A stretch of DNA of 64,000 nucleotides from assembly GCF_001905005.1 (NCBI RefSeq), contig NZ_LWKZ01000006.1:21147-85146 (forward strand), given 5' to 3'. This stretch comes from Streptomyces sp. CB02923. GTDB lineage: Bacteria; Actinomycetota; Actinomycetes; Streptomycetales; Streptomycetaceae. Position numbers and translations under genes: made by a program. Shown in pieces: positions 16,712-26,879 of the stretch (positions within the stretch are counted from its first letter, which is position 1; the number at the start of each line of letters is the position of its first letter). The notes below the pieces were generated by a model, which did not search any database, was not told the origin of the DNA, and worked only from the letters and a program-made list of their open reading frames with translations.

Positions 16712-19700
16712 ATGGTCTGCGTGTCCGCGCTCGACGAACCCCTGAAGAAGATTCTCGGTGGCACCACCGCCAAGGTGATGGCCGAGCATCTCGGTCTGCA
16801 CACGGTCGGCGACCTGCTGCACCACTACCCCCGCAGATACGCGGAGCGCGGTGAGCTGACCCGGCTCTCCGACCTGCCGCTGGACGAACACGTCACGGTC
16901 GTCGCGCGGGTCGCGGACGCCCGGGTGCTGAAGTTCAACAACGGCCGCGGCCAGCGCCTGGAGGTGACCCTCACCGACGGCAGCGGCCGCCTCCAGCTCG
17001 TCTTCTTCGGCAAGGGCATCCACAAACCGCACAAGGACCTGCTGCCCGGACGCCGCGCGATGTTCGCGGGCAAGGTCTCGGTCTTCAACCGCAAGCTCCA
17101 GCTGGCCCACCCCGAATACGCGCTGCTGGAAGGCGAGGGCGCCGAGGCCGGCGAGGAGGCCGTGGACGCCTTCGCGGGCCGCCTCATGCCGATCTACCCG
17201 GCCTGCCAGCAGATGGCCTCCTGGAAGATCACCAAGGCCGTCGACGCGGTGCTGCCCAGCGCGCGCGAGGCGCTCGACCCGCTGCCGGAGGCGCTGCGCG
17301 CGGGCCGGGCCCTGCTGCCGCTCCCGGACGCCCTGGAGAAGGTCCACCGGCCGCGCACGAAGGCCGACATCGAGGACGCGCGCTCCCGCCTGAAGTGGGA
17401 CGAGGCGTTCGTCCTCCAGGTCGCCCTGGCCCGACGCCGGATGGCCGAGACCCAACTCGCCGCCACCCCCCGCCCGTTGACCCCCGACGGCCTGCTCGAC
17501 GCCTTCGACGCGAAGCTCCCCTTCACCCTCACCGAAGGCCAGCAGAAGGTCAGCCGCGAGATCTTCGACGACCTGGCGACGGACCACCCGATGCACCGGC
17601 TGCTGCAAGGGGAGGTGGGCTCGGGCAAGGCTCAGCCGCTCGATTCCTCGGTGCTCACCCCGCAGGGGTTCCGCCGCATGGGCGACATGGCTCCGGGCGA
17701 CGAGGTGGTCGTGCCCAACGGGGACATCGCGGTACTGGACGGAGTCTTCCCACAGGGGGAGCGGGATGTCTGGCGCCTCGTGCTGTCGGACGGGAGCGCT
17801 GTCGAGTGCGATGACGAGCACTTGTGGATCGTCGCGACCAGTTGTGCGTGGGACCGTGGCGAACAGCCGGAGGTCATGACGACTCGGGAGATCCGGCACG
17901 ACACCTTCAAGGCCGACGGCTCGTCCAAGTGGTACATCGCGCCCGCGGGAGTGGTGGATCTCGAAAGCGGCGATGAACGTCCGCTGGACCCGTATCTGAT
18001 GGGGCTCCTTCTGGGCGACGGCTCCTTCCGGCACGACTTGCGGTTCTCCAGCGTGGACGACAGCCTCCTGACGGCGGTTACCGCCGCGGTGGCTCCGGCC
18101 TGTGAACCGGCCTCCGTACCGGGGGAGAACTGCGACCACACCCTTCGTACGACGGGCTCGAAGGACGGGACGCGCCGCAACCCCGTGATCCAGGCCCTGC
18201 GCGGACTGGGCCTGTGGGGCGCCTCCTCGCACACGAAGTTCGTCCCCCCCGGCTACAAGAACGCACCGGCCAAGGACCGGCTGGCTCTCCTGCAAGGACT
18301 CATGGACACGGACGGCACCGTCCAGAAGACGGGCTCGGCAGTCTCCTTCTGCTCGGCTTCCCGCCGGCTCGCCGACGATGTCGCGTGGCTGGTGCGCTCG
18401 CTGGGCGGCCGTGCGCGTGTCCTGCCCGAGCGAGAAGCCTTCAACGTATCCGTGGCGCTGCCCGATGAGTACCCGCCGTTCAGGCTGGCGCGGAAGGCGG
18501 AACGGATGCGGGGGCGTCCGAAGGACAACACGTTCCGACGCGGCATTCGAGCTGTCGAGTACGTCGGCAGGAAACCGGTCCAGTGCATCAGCGTCGCGCA
18601 CCCGAGCCATGCGTACGTGACCGACCACTTCACCGTCACGCACAACACCATGGTCGCCCTGCGCGCCATGCTCTCCGTCGTCGACACCGGCGGTCAGGCG
18701 GCCATGCTCGCCCCCACCGAGGTGCTCGCCCAGCAGCACCACCGGTCCATCACGGAGATGATGGGCGAGCTGGCCGAGGGCGGGATGCTGGGCGGGGCCG
18801 AGCACGGCACGAAGGTGGTGCTGCTCACCGGGTCGATGGGCGTCGCCGCCCGCCGCCAGGCCCTGCTGGACCTCGTCACCGGCGAGGCCGGCGTCGTGAT
18901 CGGCACCCATGCGCTGATCGAGGACAAGGTGCAGTTCCACGACCTGGGCCTGGTCGTGGTCGACGAGCAGCACCGCTTCGGCGTGGAGCAGCGCGACGCG
19001 CTGCGCGGCAAGGGCAAGCAGCCGCCGCATCTGCTGGTCATGACGGCGACCCCCATTCCCCGTACGGTCGCGATGACCGTCTTCGGCGACCTGGAGACCT
19101 CCGTACTGGACCAACTTCCCGCCGGACGCTCGCCGATCGCCAGCCACGTCGTGCCCGCCAAGGACAAGCCGCACTTCCTCGCGCGGGCCTGGGAGCGGGT
19201 GCGCGAGGAGGTCGAGTCCGGCCACCAGGCGTACGTGGTCTGCCCCCGCATCGGCGACGAGGAGGACGCGCCGAAGGCCAAGGGCGCCAAGAAGAAGAGC
19301 GAGGAGGAGGCCGCGGCGGGCGAGGACAAGCGGCCCCCGCTCGCCGTCCTGGACATCGCCGGACAGCTCACCAAGGGCCCGCTCGCCGGACTGCGCGTCG
19401 AGGTGCTGCACGGCCGGATGCATCCGGACGACAAGGACGCGGTGATGCGCCGCTTCGCCGCCGGCGAGGTGGACGCGCTGGTGGCCACCACCGTCATCGA
19501 GGTCGGCGTGAACGTGCCCAACGCCACCGCCATGGTGATCATGGACGCGGACCGCTTCGGCGTCTCCCAGCTGCACCAGCTGCGCGGCCGCGTCGGCCGC
19601 GGCGCCGCCCCGGGCCTGTGCCTGCTGGTCAGCGAGATGCCCGAGGCCAGCCCCGCGCGGGCCCGGCTCGCCGCGGTGGCCGGCACCCTCGACGGCTTCG

Positions 19701-19945
19701 AGCTGTCCCGTATCGACCTGGAGCAGCGCCGCGAGGGCGATGTCCTCGGCCAGGCCCAGTCCGGCGCCCGTACGTCCCTGCGGATGCTCGCCGTCATCGA
19801 GGACGAGCAGGTCATCGAGGCCGCCCGCGAGGAAGCCACCTCCGTGGTCGCCGCCGACCCCGAGCTGACCGGCTACCCGGAGCTGCGCATCGCCCTCCAG
19901 GCGCTCCTGGACGCCGAGCGCGAGCAGTACCTGGACAAGGGCTGA
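16712..19945 (+). CDS. recG: ATP-dependent DNA helicase RecG carrying an intein
   Basis: RecG remodels stalled replication forks and Holliday junctions. The precursor is about 1077 residues; without the 339-residue insert at 17630-18646 it is about 738, the usual length. Visible parts: the N-terminal wedge/OB domain (V-T-V-V-A-R-V-A-D-A-R-V), Walker A split as G-E-V-G-S-G-K / T-M-V-A, V-V-V-D-E-Q-H-R-F-G-V-E-Q-R, M-T-A-T-P-I-P-R-T, and the late Q-L-H-Q-L-R-G-R-V-G-R-G helicase motif. An acidic/Lys loop (about 19270-19330) is an extra. The start is ATG 16712 or GTG 16721; neither has a clear ribosome site. Activity depends on splicing, because the ATP-binding loop is interrupted. Confidence 0.95.
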   Translation: MVCVSALDEPLKKILGGTTAKVMAEHLGLHTVGDLLHHYPRRYAERGELTRLSDLPLDEHVTVVARVADARVLKFNNGRGQRLEVTLTDGSGRLQLVFFGKGIHKPHKDLLPGRRAMFAGKVSVFNRKLQLAHPEYALLEGEGAEAGEEAVDAFAGRLMPIYPACQQMASWKITKAVDAVLPSAREALDPLPEALRAGRALLPLPDALEKVHRPRTKADIEDARSRLKWDEAFVLQVALARRRMAETQLAATPRPLTPDGLLDAFDAKLPFTLTEGQQKVSREIFDDLATDHPMHRLLQGEVGSGKAQPLDSSVLTPQGFRRMGDMAPGDEVVVPNGDIAVLDGVFPQGERDVWRLVLSDGSAVECDDEHLWIVATSCAWDRGEQPEVMTTREIRHDTFKADGSSKWYIAPAGVVDLESGDERPLDPYLMGLLLGDGSFRHDLRFSSVDDSLLTAVTAAVAPACEPASVPGENCDHTLRTTGSKDGTRRNPVIQALRGLGLWGASSHTKFVPPGYKNAPAKDRLALLQGLMDTDGTVQKTGSAVSFCSASRRLADDVAWLVRSLGGRARVLPEREAFNVSVALPDEYPPFRLARKAERMRGRPKDNTFRRGIRAVEYVGRKPVQCISVAHPSHAYVTDHFTVTHNTMVALRAMLSVVDTGGQAAMLAPTEVLAQQHHRSITEMMGELAEGGMLGGAEHGTKVVLLTGSMGVAARRQALLDLVTGEAGVVIGTHALIEDKVQFHDLGLVVVDEQHRFGVEQRDALRGKGKQPPHLLVMTATPIPRTVAMTVFGDLETSVLDQLPAGRSPIASHVVPAKDKPHFLARAWERVREEVESGHQAYVVCPRIGDEEDAPKAKGAKKKSEEEAAAGEDKRPPLAVLDIAGQLTKGPLAGLRVEVLHGRMHPDDKDAVMRRFAAGEVDALVATTVIEVGVNVPNATAMVIMDADRFGVSQLHQLRGRVGRGAAPGLCLLVSEMPEASPARARLAAVAGTLDGFELSRIDLEQRREGDVLGQAQSGARTSLRMLAVIEDEQVIEAAREEATSVVAADPELTGYPELRIALQALLDAEREQYLDKG
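17630..18646 (+). other. Class 3 intein with LAGLIDADG endonuclease, in RecG Walker A
   Basis: An in-frame 339-residue insert between the Lys and Thr of the RecG G-S-G-K-T loop. The N-terminal residue is Ala, with A-Q-P-L-D-S-S-V-L-T and the typical G-F-R-R-M-G-D-M-A-P-G-D-E-V. The block B region has H64-L-W66; block F has V-Q-C319-I-S-V; it ends T337-H338-N339 followed by Thr. Trp at B:12, Cys at F:4 and Thr at G:5 are the defining class 3 triad. Two DOD endonuclease motifs are visible, Y-L-M-G-L-L-L-G-D-G (122-131) and L-L-Q-G-L-M-D-T-D-G (220-229), both with their Asp, so homing may still work. The DNA looks less GC-biased than the exteins. Confidence 0.93.
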
Positions 19946-21145
<1,200 letters not shown>

Positions 21146-21243
21146 GCGGCTGACATCCCGTCAGCAGGTGTCGGGGCGGGGCGCTGTGGACGTACAGTCG
21201 TCCCCGTTCCGTCGTACCGACCCCAGAGAGTGGCGAGTCCAAG

Positions 21244-22347
21244 GTGGACGTGCAGAAGAAGCTCGACGAGATCGTGCAGACCGTCGGCAGCGCCCGGTCC
21301 ATGCCCATGTCGGCCTCGTGCGTGGTCAACCGCGCCGAGCTGCTCGCCATGCTGGAGGAGGTGCGCGCCGCCCTGCCCGGGTCGCTCGCGCAGGCCCAGG
21401 AGCTGATCGGCGGCCGTGAGCAGATGGTCGAGGAGGCCCGTGCCGAGGCGGAGCGGATCATCGAGTCCGCCACCGCCCACCGCGGCTCGCTGATCTCCGA
21501 CACCGAGGTCGCCCGGCAGTCCCAGGCCGAGGCCGACCGGATCCTGGCCGAGGCCCGCCGCGAGGCCGAGGAGATCCGCGCCGAGGCCGACGACTACGTC
21601 GACAGCAAACTGGCCAACTTCGAGGTCGTCCTCACCAAGACCATCGGCTCGGTCGACCGCGGCCGCGAGAAGCTGCTCGGCCGCGCGCCCGGCGAGGACG
21701 GCCACGCGGACGAGGACGGCGTCCAGGCCCCCGAGCGCAGCGCCGACCCGCAGACCCTCAAGGAGCGCGCCGACCGGTACGTGGACGCCAAGTTCGGCGC
21801 CTTCGAAGCCGTACTGACCAAGACCCTGGAGGCCGTCGGCCGCGGCCGGCTCAAGCTCCAGGGCGCCCGCCCGACGGACGAGCTGGGTGCCCACCTGGCC
21901 GCACAGCCCGACGGCCGCCACCCGGGGCACACGGGCGACGCCGAGTACCTCGCCGGCCTCGCCGAGCTGGCCGACCCCGTGCCGTCGCAGCCGCAGGCCC
22001 CGCCGCAGCCCACCGTGCCGCCCCAGGCGCAGCCCGTGCTCCAGCAGGACTACTACGCCGCCCCGGAGTACCAGCAGCAGGACGCCTACGGCTACCCGCA
22101 GGCGCCGTACGCGCAGCAGGACCCGTACGGCTACGGCTGGCAGGACCCGCAGGCGCAGCAGCACCAGCACCAGCAGCCCTACGACCCGAACGCGGCCTAC
22201 CTCCAGCAGCACCAGCAGGCCCAGCTCCCCGGGCAGGCCCCGGTGGGGCAGGCGGCGCAGCCCGCCGCGCTCGACGAGACCAGCCTCTTCGACACGAGCA
22301 TGATCGATCTCGACCGGCTGCGGCAGTACGAGGAGGGGCGCCAGTAG
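21244..22347 (+). CDS. Coiled-coil protein with Gln/Pro-rich tail (DivIVA/ATP-synthase-B-like)
   Basis: A 367-residue soluble protein. Residues 1-110 include a predicted long helix rich in Ala/Glu/Arg (E-A-R-A-E-A-E-R-I-I-E-S-A ... E-A-R-R-E-A-E-E-I-R-A-E-A), like the DivIVA or F0-b stalk coiled coil. Two copies of a D-x-Y-V-D-x-K-x-x-x-F-E-x-V-L-T-K-T motif follow (around residues 117 and 178), an internal duplication. From about 250 the protein is Gln/Pro/Tyr-rich and disordered. Conserved upstream of the YceD-rpmF-rnc block; role probably structural but unproven. GTG 21244 start. Confidence 0.8.
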   Translation: MDVQKKLDEIVQTVGSARSMPMSASCVVNRAELLAMLEEVRAALPGSLAQAQELIGGREQMVEEARAEAERIIESATAHRGSLISDTEVARQSQAEADRILAEARREAEEIRAEADDYVDSKLANFEVVLTKTIGSVDRGREKLLGRAPGEDGHADEDGVQAPERSADPQTLKERADRYVDAKFGAFEAVLTKTLEAVGRGRLKLQGARPTDELGAHLAAQPDGRHPGHTGDAEYLAGLAELADPVPSQPQAPPQPTVPPQAQPVLQQDYYAAPEYQQQDAYGYPQAPYAQQDPYGYGWQDPQAQQHQHQQPYDPNAAYLQQHQQAQLPGQAPVGQAAQPAALDETSLFDTSMIDLDRLRQYEEGRQ

Positions 22348-22395
22348 CGGATTGGGCCTATCGGGACCGTTCCAGTATCCTGGCTCTTCGGTCGC

Positions 22396-23106
22396 GTGTA
22401 CGTCCGCGATCTGCGCTGCCCGGTTGCCTGCTCGGCGACAGGGTGGCTCGTACGTCAGCAGAGAAAGCAGGAAGCCATCAACGCCCGCCTCGACCACCGT
22501 TCCCCGCTCGTGTTCGACACGCGCGATCTGGGACGCCGTCCCGGCGCGCTGCAGCGGCTCTCCCGCACCGTCGAGGCCCCCCGGGACCTCGGCAACGAGG
22601 TCATCGGAGTGCCCGTGGGCGCGCCGGTGGAACTCGACTTCCGCCTGGAGTCCGTCATGGACGGGGTGCTTGTCACAGGCACCGGCCGTGCATCGGTCCA
22701 GGGGGAGTGCGTAAGGTGTCTGGAGCCGCTGGAGCGTGAGCTCACGGCGGACTTCCAGGAGATGTTCTCCTACCCCGACGCCGATGCCAGGACCCGCACA
22801 GCGGAGCCCGGCGACGACGCCGAGGACGAGGAGGACACCCTCTTCCTCGAGGACGACCTGTTCGACCTCGAACCCGTGCTGCGTGATGCGGTGGTGCTCG
22901 CACTGCCGATGCAGCCGGTGTGCCAGGACGACTGCCCGGGCCTGTGCTCCCAGTGCGGAGAGCGGCTCGCGGACGACCCGGACCACCACCACGACGCCGT
23001 CGACATCCGTTGGGCGGCACTGCAGGGACTCGCCACCGACCAGGACGGCGAGAAGGACAACATGGGCGGCGCCGAAGCGGGCGTCGACGAGAAGCAGGAG
23101 AAGTAG
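22396..23106 (+). CDS. yceD: YceD/DUF177 protein (23S rRNA accumulation)
   Basis: A member of the DUF177/YceD family, nearly always encoded just before rpmF. Features: [21 protein letters not shown] (first Cys pair) and C-P-G-L-C-S-Q-C-G (second set), an acidic linker, and [10 protein letters not shown]. The first 27 residues from GTG 22396 look unlike the family and have no ribosome site. Conservation appears to begin near 22477 (I-N-A-R-L-D-H-R), where AGGAAG precedes an ATC codon, so the true start is in doubt. Overlaps nothing; rpmF starts 2 bp after its stop. Confidence 0.85.
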   Translation: MYVRDLRCPVACSATGWLVRQQRKQEAINARLDHRSPLVFDTRDLGRRPGALQRLSRTVEAPRDLGNEVIGVPVGAPVELDFRLESVMDGVLVTGTGRASVQGECVRCLEPLERELTADFQEMFSYPDADARTRTAEPGDDAEDEEDTLFLEDDLFDLEPVLRDAVVLALPMQPVCQDDCPGLCSQCGERLADDPDHHHDAVDIRWAALQGLATDQDGEKDNMGGAEAGVDEKQEK

Positions 23107-23108
23107 CC

Positions 23109-23282
23109 GTGGCTGTTCCGAAGCGGAAGATGTCGCGCAGCAACACGCGCCACCGCCGGTCGCAGTGGAAGGCTGCGGTCCCCACCCTGGTGGCGTGCGA
23201 GCGCTGCCACGAGCCGAAGCAGCAGCACATCGCGTGCCCGAGCTGCGGCACCTACAACAAGCGACAGGTCCTCGAGGTCTGA
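23109..23282 (+). CDS. rpmF: 50S ribosomal protein L32
   Basis: A 57-residue L32 with [17 protein letters not shown] and the zinc-type C-E-R-C ... C-P-S-C ligands. GTG 23109 lies 2 bp after the yceD stop, so both are read together. The rnc gene follows 7 bp later, forming the conserved yceD-rpmF-rnc operon. Confidence 0.97.
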   Translation: MAVPKRKMSRSNTRHRRSQWKAAVPTLVACERCHEPKQQHIACPSCGTYNKRQVLEV

Positions 23283-23289
23283 TCGGCTG

Positions 23290-24153
23290 GTGACAGGCTC
23301 TATGTCAGACGCCCCTACGTCACCCCGCAAGCGCGGGGCCGACACGGCAACGGCGGACACGGCCTCGTCCCACACGCTTCTGGAAGGGCGGCTCGGGTAC
23401 CACCTCGAGTCCGCCCTTCTGGTGCGTGCGCTGACGCACCGCTCGTACGCATACGAGAACGGCGGTCTGCCCACCAACGAGCGGCTGGAGTTCCTCGGGG
23501 ACTCGGTGCTCGGCCTGGTGGTCACGGACACGCTGTACCGCACCCATCCCGACCTGCCCGAAGGCCAGCTGGCCAAGCTGCGGGCCGCGGTGGTCAACTC
23601 GCGTGCGCTCGCCGAGGTCAGCCGTGGCCTCGATCTCGGCGCCTTCATCCGCCTCGGCCGGGGCGAAGAAGGCACGGGCGGCCGGAACAAGGCATCCATC
23701 CTGGCCGACACCCTTGAAGCGGTGATCGGCGCGGTCTATCTCGACCAGGGCCTCGACGCGGCGGGCGAGCTGGTGCACCGGCTCTTCGACCCGCTCATCG
23801 AGAAGTCCGCCGGCCTCGGTGCCGGCCTGGACTGGAAGACCAGCCTCCAGGAACTCACCGCGACCGAAGGTCTCGGCGTTCCGGAGTACATGGTCACCGA
23901 GACCGGTCCGGACCACGAGAAGACCTTCACTGCTGCTGCCCGCGTCGGTGGTGTCTCGTACGGCACCGGCACCGGCCGCAGCAAGAAGGAAGCCGAGCAG
24001 CAGGCGGCGGAGTCCGCCTGGCGGGCGATCCGCGCGGCGGCGGACGAAGCGGCCGAGCGGGCCGCGGAGGCGCCGCCGGCCGGGGAGCCCGTGGTTCCCC
24101 CGGCGGAGGAGCCCGCGGTTCCCCCGGCCGGGGAGCCGCCCGTCTCCGGCTGA
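23290..24153 (+). CDS. rnc: Ribonuclease III
   Basis: RNase III (RncS/AbsB in Streptomyces), a dsRNA endonuclease that processes rRNA and regulates antibiotic genes. The catalytic domain has [12 protein letters not shown]; the second metal site lies in [12 protein letters not shown] dsRNA-binding domain follows ([10 protein letters not shown] ... [12 protein letters not shown]). The last 25 residues are three copies of an 8-residue P-P-A-(G/E)-E-P-x-V repeat, an unusual tail. The start may be GTG 23290 or ATG 23302. Confidence 0.95.
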   Translation: MTGSMSDAPTSPRKRGADTATADTASSHTLLEGRLGYHLESALLVRALTHRSYAYENGGLPTNERLEFLGDSVLGLVVTDTLYRTHPDLPEGQLAKLRAAVVNSRALAEVSRGLDLGAFIRLGRGEEGTGGRNKASILADTLEAVIGAVYLDQGLDAAGELVHRLFDPLIEKSAGLGAGLDWKTSLQELTATEGLGVPEYMVTETGPDHEKTFTAAARVGGVSYGTGTGRSKKEAEQQAAESAWRAIRAAADEAAERAAEAPPAGEPVVPPAEEPAVPPAGEPPVSG

Positions 24154-24365
24154 GCATCCGCTCTCGGCACTCCCGGCCGTCCGCCCCGCACAGGGGAGGG
24201 CGGCCGGGCAGTGCTTTGCGGGGCCGGGCAGTGCTTCTGCGGGGCCGTACCGTGCGGTACGGAGCCCGCCGCCCCGCCCGTCCGCACCATCCGTACCGCC
24301 CGGTCCGCATCATCCGTACCGCGTCCCCGCCCGCCCGCGGCGGACGTCCCATGACGAGGAGAGCC

Positions 24366-25226
24366 GTGCCCGAGCTGCCCGAGGTCGAGGTCGTACGCCG
24401 CGGACTGGAGCGCTGGGTACGGGGCCGGACCGTCTCCGCCGTCGAGGTCCTGCACCCGCGGGCCGTCCGCCGGCACACCGCGGGCGCCGTCGACTTCGCC
24501 ACGCGCCTGAGGGGGCAGCGGATCGGCGAGGCCCGGCGCCGCGGCAAGTACCTGTGGCTGCCCGTCACCGACGGCCTCTCCGTCCTCGCCCACCTGGGCA
24601 TGAGCGGGCAGCTCCTGGTCCAGCCGCAGGACGCTCCCGACGAGAAGCACCTGCGCGTCCGCTTCACCTTCGACGACGACGCCGGTACCGAGCTGCGCTT
24701 CGTCGACCAGCGCACCTTCGGCGGGCTGTCGCTGCACGACGCCGTGCCCGGCGACCCCGAAGGGCTCCCCGACGTCATCGCGCACATCGCCCGCGACCCC
24801 CTCGACCCGGCCTTCGACGACGCCGCCTTCCACGACGCGCTGCGCCGCCGCCGGACCACCGTCAAGCGGGCGCTGCTGGACCAGTCGCTGATCAGCGGCG
24901 TCGGCAACATCTACGCCGACGAGGCGCTGTGGCGCTCCCGGCTGCACTACGAGCGGCCGACCGCCGCCCTCACCCGCCCCCGCACCGCCGAACTCCTCGG
25001 CCACGTCCGGGACGTGATGAGCGCCGCGCTCGCCGTCGGCGGCACCAGCTTCGACAGCCTCTACGTCAACGTCAACGGCGAGTCGGGCTACTTCGAACGG
25101 TCGCTGGACGCGTACGGACGCGAGGACGAGCCGTGCCGCCGCTGCGGTACGGCCATGCGCCGCCGCCCCTGGATGAACCGCTCCAGCTACTTCTGCCCGC
25201 GCTGCCAGCGGCCGCCGCGCCCGTAG
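24366..25226 (+). CDS. mutM: Formamidopyrimidine-DNA glycosylase
   Basis: MutM/Fpg, 286 residues, removes 8-oxoguanine and nicks the abasic site. The mature N-terminus P-E-L-P-E-V-E supplies the catalytic Pro; K-Y-L-W-L contains the conserved Lys; [18 protein letters not shown] is the helix-two-turn-helix; the zinc finger is C-R-R-C ... C-P-R-C. GTG 24366 after GAGGAG puts Pro at position 2, as needed for catalysis. The frame is open upstream, but those residues would abolish the catalytic N-terminus. Confidence 0.96.
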   Translation: MPELPEVEVVRRGLERWVRGRTVSAVEVLHPRAVRRHTAGAVDFATRLRGQRIGEARRRGKYLWLPVTDGLSVLAHLGMSGQLLVQPQDAPDEKHLRVRFTFDDDAGTELRFVDQRTFGGLSLHDAVPGDPEGLPDVIAHIARDPLDPAFDDAAFHDALRRRRTTVKRALLDQSLISGVGNIYADEALWRSRLHYERPTAALTRPRTAELLGHVRDVMSAALAVGGTSFDSLYVNVNGESGYFERSLDAYGREDEPCRRCGTAMRRRPWMNRSSYFCPRCQRPPRP

Positions 25227-25314
25227 GCCTGTTCTCGGCGCGCCCGTAGGCCCGCTCTAGGCGGGCCCAGGGGCGGGCTTCCGTGCGGCGGGCCCGGGGG
25301 CTCGGGGCCCGGGG

Positions 25315-25740
25315 TCAGGCTTCCGCGCGCGCCGCGTCGTAACGCTCCTGTGCCGCCAGCACCGCCGACATCCGGTTCTCCAGGAGTCCGATGAGCCCCA
25401 GCAGACGCTCGGCCACCTCCCGCCCCAGCGGCGTCAGGGCATAGTCCACCCGCGGTGGGTTGGTCGGCTGGGCCTCGCGGCGCACCAGCCCGTCGCGCTC
25501 CAGGGCGTGCAGGGTCTGGGACAGCATCTTCTCGCTGACGCCGTCGACCCGTCGGCGCAGCTCGTTGAAGCGGAACGTGCCCTGGTGCAGCGCGCCCAGC
25601 GTCAGGCTGCCCCACCGGTCGGTGACGTGCTTGAGGGTGTCGCGCGACGGACACGAGCGCGCGAAGACGTCGAACGCCTCCTCCGTCCGCGCTTCCGTCC
25701 CGCACCCCGGGACCTCCTGCGGGCCGCCCTGTTTCGCCAT
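25315..25740 (-). CDS. HxlR-family transcriptional regulator
   Basis: A 141-residue winged-helix protein with the HxlR pattern: a single N-terminal Cys (S-C-P-S-R-D), R-W-G-S-L-T-L-G-A-L, R-F-N-E-L-R-R-R-V-D-G-V-S-E-K-M-L-S-Q-T-L-H-A-L-E-R-D-G-L-V-R-R, and Y-x-L-T-P-L-G-R-E. That Cys is the redox or electrophile sensor in characterised relatives (HypR, QorR, YodB types). It is divergent from a flavodoxin-fold oxidoreductase gene, the usual target of such regulators, so a quinone/electrophile-response pair is likely. Confidence 0.88.
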   Translation of the reverse strand: MAKQGGPQEVPGCGTEARTEEAFDVFARSCPSRDTLKHVTDRWGSLTLGALHQGTFRFNELRRRVDGVSEKMLSQTLHALERDGLVRREAQPTNPPRVDYALTPLGREVAERLLGLIGLLENRMSAVLAAQERYDAARAEA

Positions 25741-25763
25741 ACGGCCACCCTACTCGCGCGCAG

Positions 25764-25799
25764 CGCTAACTTATCCATTGCGCTTTCTTTTAGTTAGTG
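25764..25799. promoter_or_regulatory. Inverted repeat between hxlR-type gene and oxidoreductase gene
   Basis: CGCTAACT (25764-25771) and AGTTAGTG (25792-25799) form an 8-bp inverted repeat with one mismatch and 20 bp between the arms. It lies in an unusually A/T-rich part of the 123-bp divergent spacer. A good candidate operator and promoter region for the HxlR-type protein. Confidence 0.55.
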
Positions 25800-25863
25800 C
25801 TTTTCTTTGGTTACCGCACCGCGCCGCACTCCGCCGCGCGGCACGATGCCGAGGAGCCCTCCC

Positions 25864-26460
25864 ATGACCACGCCCGCCCCCGCCCCCGTCGTCGCCATCG
25901 CGTACCACTCGGGCTTCGGCCACACCGCCGTACTCGCCGAGGCCGTACGCACCGGCGCCGCCGACACGGGCGCGACCGTCCACCTGGTCAAGGTCGACGA
26001 GATCACCGACGAGCAGTGGGGCCTCCTCGACGCCGCCGACGCGATCGTCTTCGGCTCGCCGACCTACATGGGCACCGCGTCCGGCGCCTTCCACGTCTTC
26101 GCCGAGGCCACCGCCAAGCGCTGGGCGGCCCGCGCCTGGCAGGACAAGCTCGCGGCCGGCTTCACCAACTCCGCGTCCAAGAGCGGCGACAAGCTGCACA
26201 CCCTGCAGTTCTTCTCCGTACTGGCCGCCCAGCACGGGATGCACTGGGTCAACCTCGGCCTGCTGCCCGGCTGGAACGCCACCACCGCCTCCGAGAACGA
26301 CCTCAACCGCCTCGGTTTCTTCCTGGGTGCCGCCGCCCAGACCGACAACGACCGCGGGCCCGACGGTGTCCACAAGGCCGACCTCGCGACCGCCGAACAC
26401 CTCGGCCGCCGCGTCGCGGACCAGGCCGCCGTCTTCACCGCCGGCCGCGCCGCCGCCTGA
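25864..26460 (+). CDS. NAD(P)H:quinone oxidoreductase / flavodoxin-fold protein
   Basis: A 198-residue flavodoxin-like protein of the WrbA/NAD(P)H-dependent FMN reductase type. It has A-Y-H-S-G-F-G-H-T at the N-terminus (FMN phosphate loop), G-S-P-T-Y-M-G, and A-A-G-F-T-N-S-A-S-K-S-G-D-K. It probably reduces quinones by two electrons and protects against redox cyclers. ATG 25864 follows an AGGAGCC site. Divergent from the HxlR-type regulator with a shared operator. Confidence 0.87.
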   Translation: MTTPAPAPVVAIAYHSGFGHTAVLAEAVRTGAADTGATVHLVKVDEITDEQWGLLDAADAIVFGSPTYMGTASGAFHVFAEATAKRWAARAWQDKLAAGFTNSASKSGDKLHTLQFFSVLAAQHGMHWVNLGLLPGWNATTASENDLNRLGFFLGAAAQTDNDRGPDGVHKADLATAEHLGRRVADQAAVFTAGRAAA

Positions 26461-26642
26461 CGGCCCCGCCGGTACCGGGCGCTCGCGGGTATGGCGCACG
26501 CCCGGCTCGCGCGCCCCGTGCCCGGCGTGCCGCCCGTACGTGAAGACCTGTACACGCCGACCCACCCGCATACGCGTGCTTTCGTACGGATGGAGATGCG
26601 ACCCTGTAGCCAGGGGGCCATACCTTCGGAGGTTGGGATCCG

Positions 26643-26879
26643 ATGGCGACGAGTATGCATCTGGTCTGGAGCTCGGCGGCGCCCGACGGCGTCGTGTACG
26701 AGACACACGCGATCGAGGTGGTCGAAGAAGGCGGCGTACACGGCGAGGTCGTCAGCGAGCGGCACGAGGTCACGGTGCGCAGCCGCGCCCACGCGGAGGA
26801 GATCGCCGCCGAGCACGACTACGAGCTCTACCGCGAGGGCCCGGAGTGGGACAGCCTTCCGGAACGCGAGGAGGGCTGA
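26643..26879 (+). CDS. Small acidic hypothetical protein
   Basis: A 78-residue, Glu-rich soluble protein (pattern V-x-Y-E-T-H-A-I-E-V-V-E-E-G-G-V, then H-D-Y-E-L-Y-R-E-G-P-E-W) starting at ATG 26643 after a GGAGGTTGG ribosome site. It is not a family I can name. Its good ribosome site and codon-biased frame support it as a real gene; it stands alone between accessory genes. Confidence 0.65.
   Translation: MATSMHLVWSSAAPDGVVYETHAIEVVEEGGVHGEVVSERHEVTVRSRAHAEEIAAEHDYELYREGPEWDSLPEREEG

Noticed and set aside
17630..18646. The recG insert as an insertion sequence or frameshift
   Set aside because: The reading frame stays open through it, it has intein splice blocks and endonuclease motifs, no transposase or terminal repeats are present, and it ends exactly at a Walker A codon boundary.
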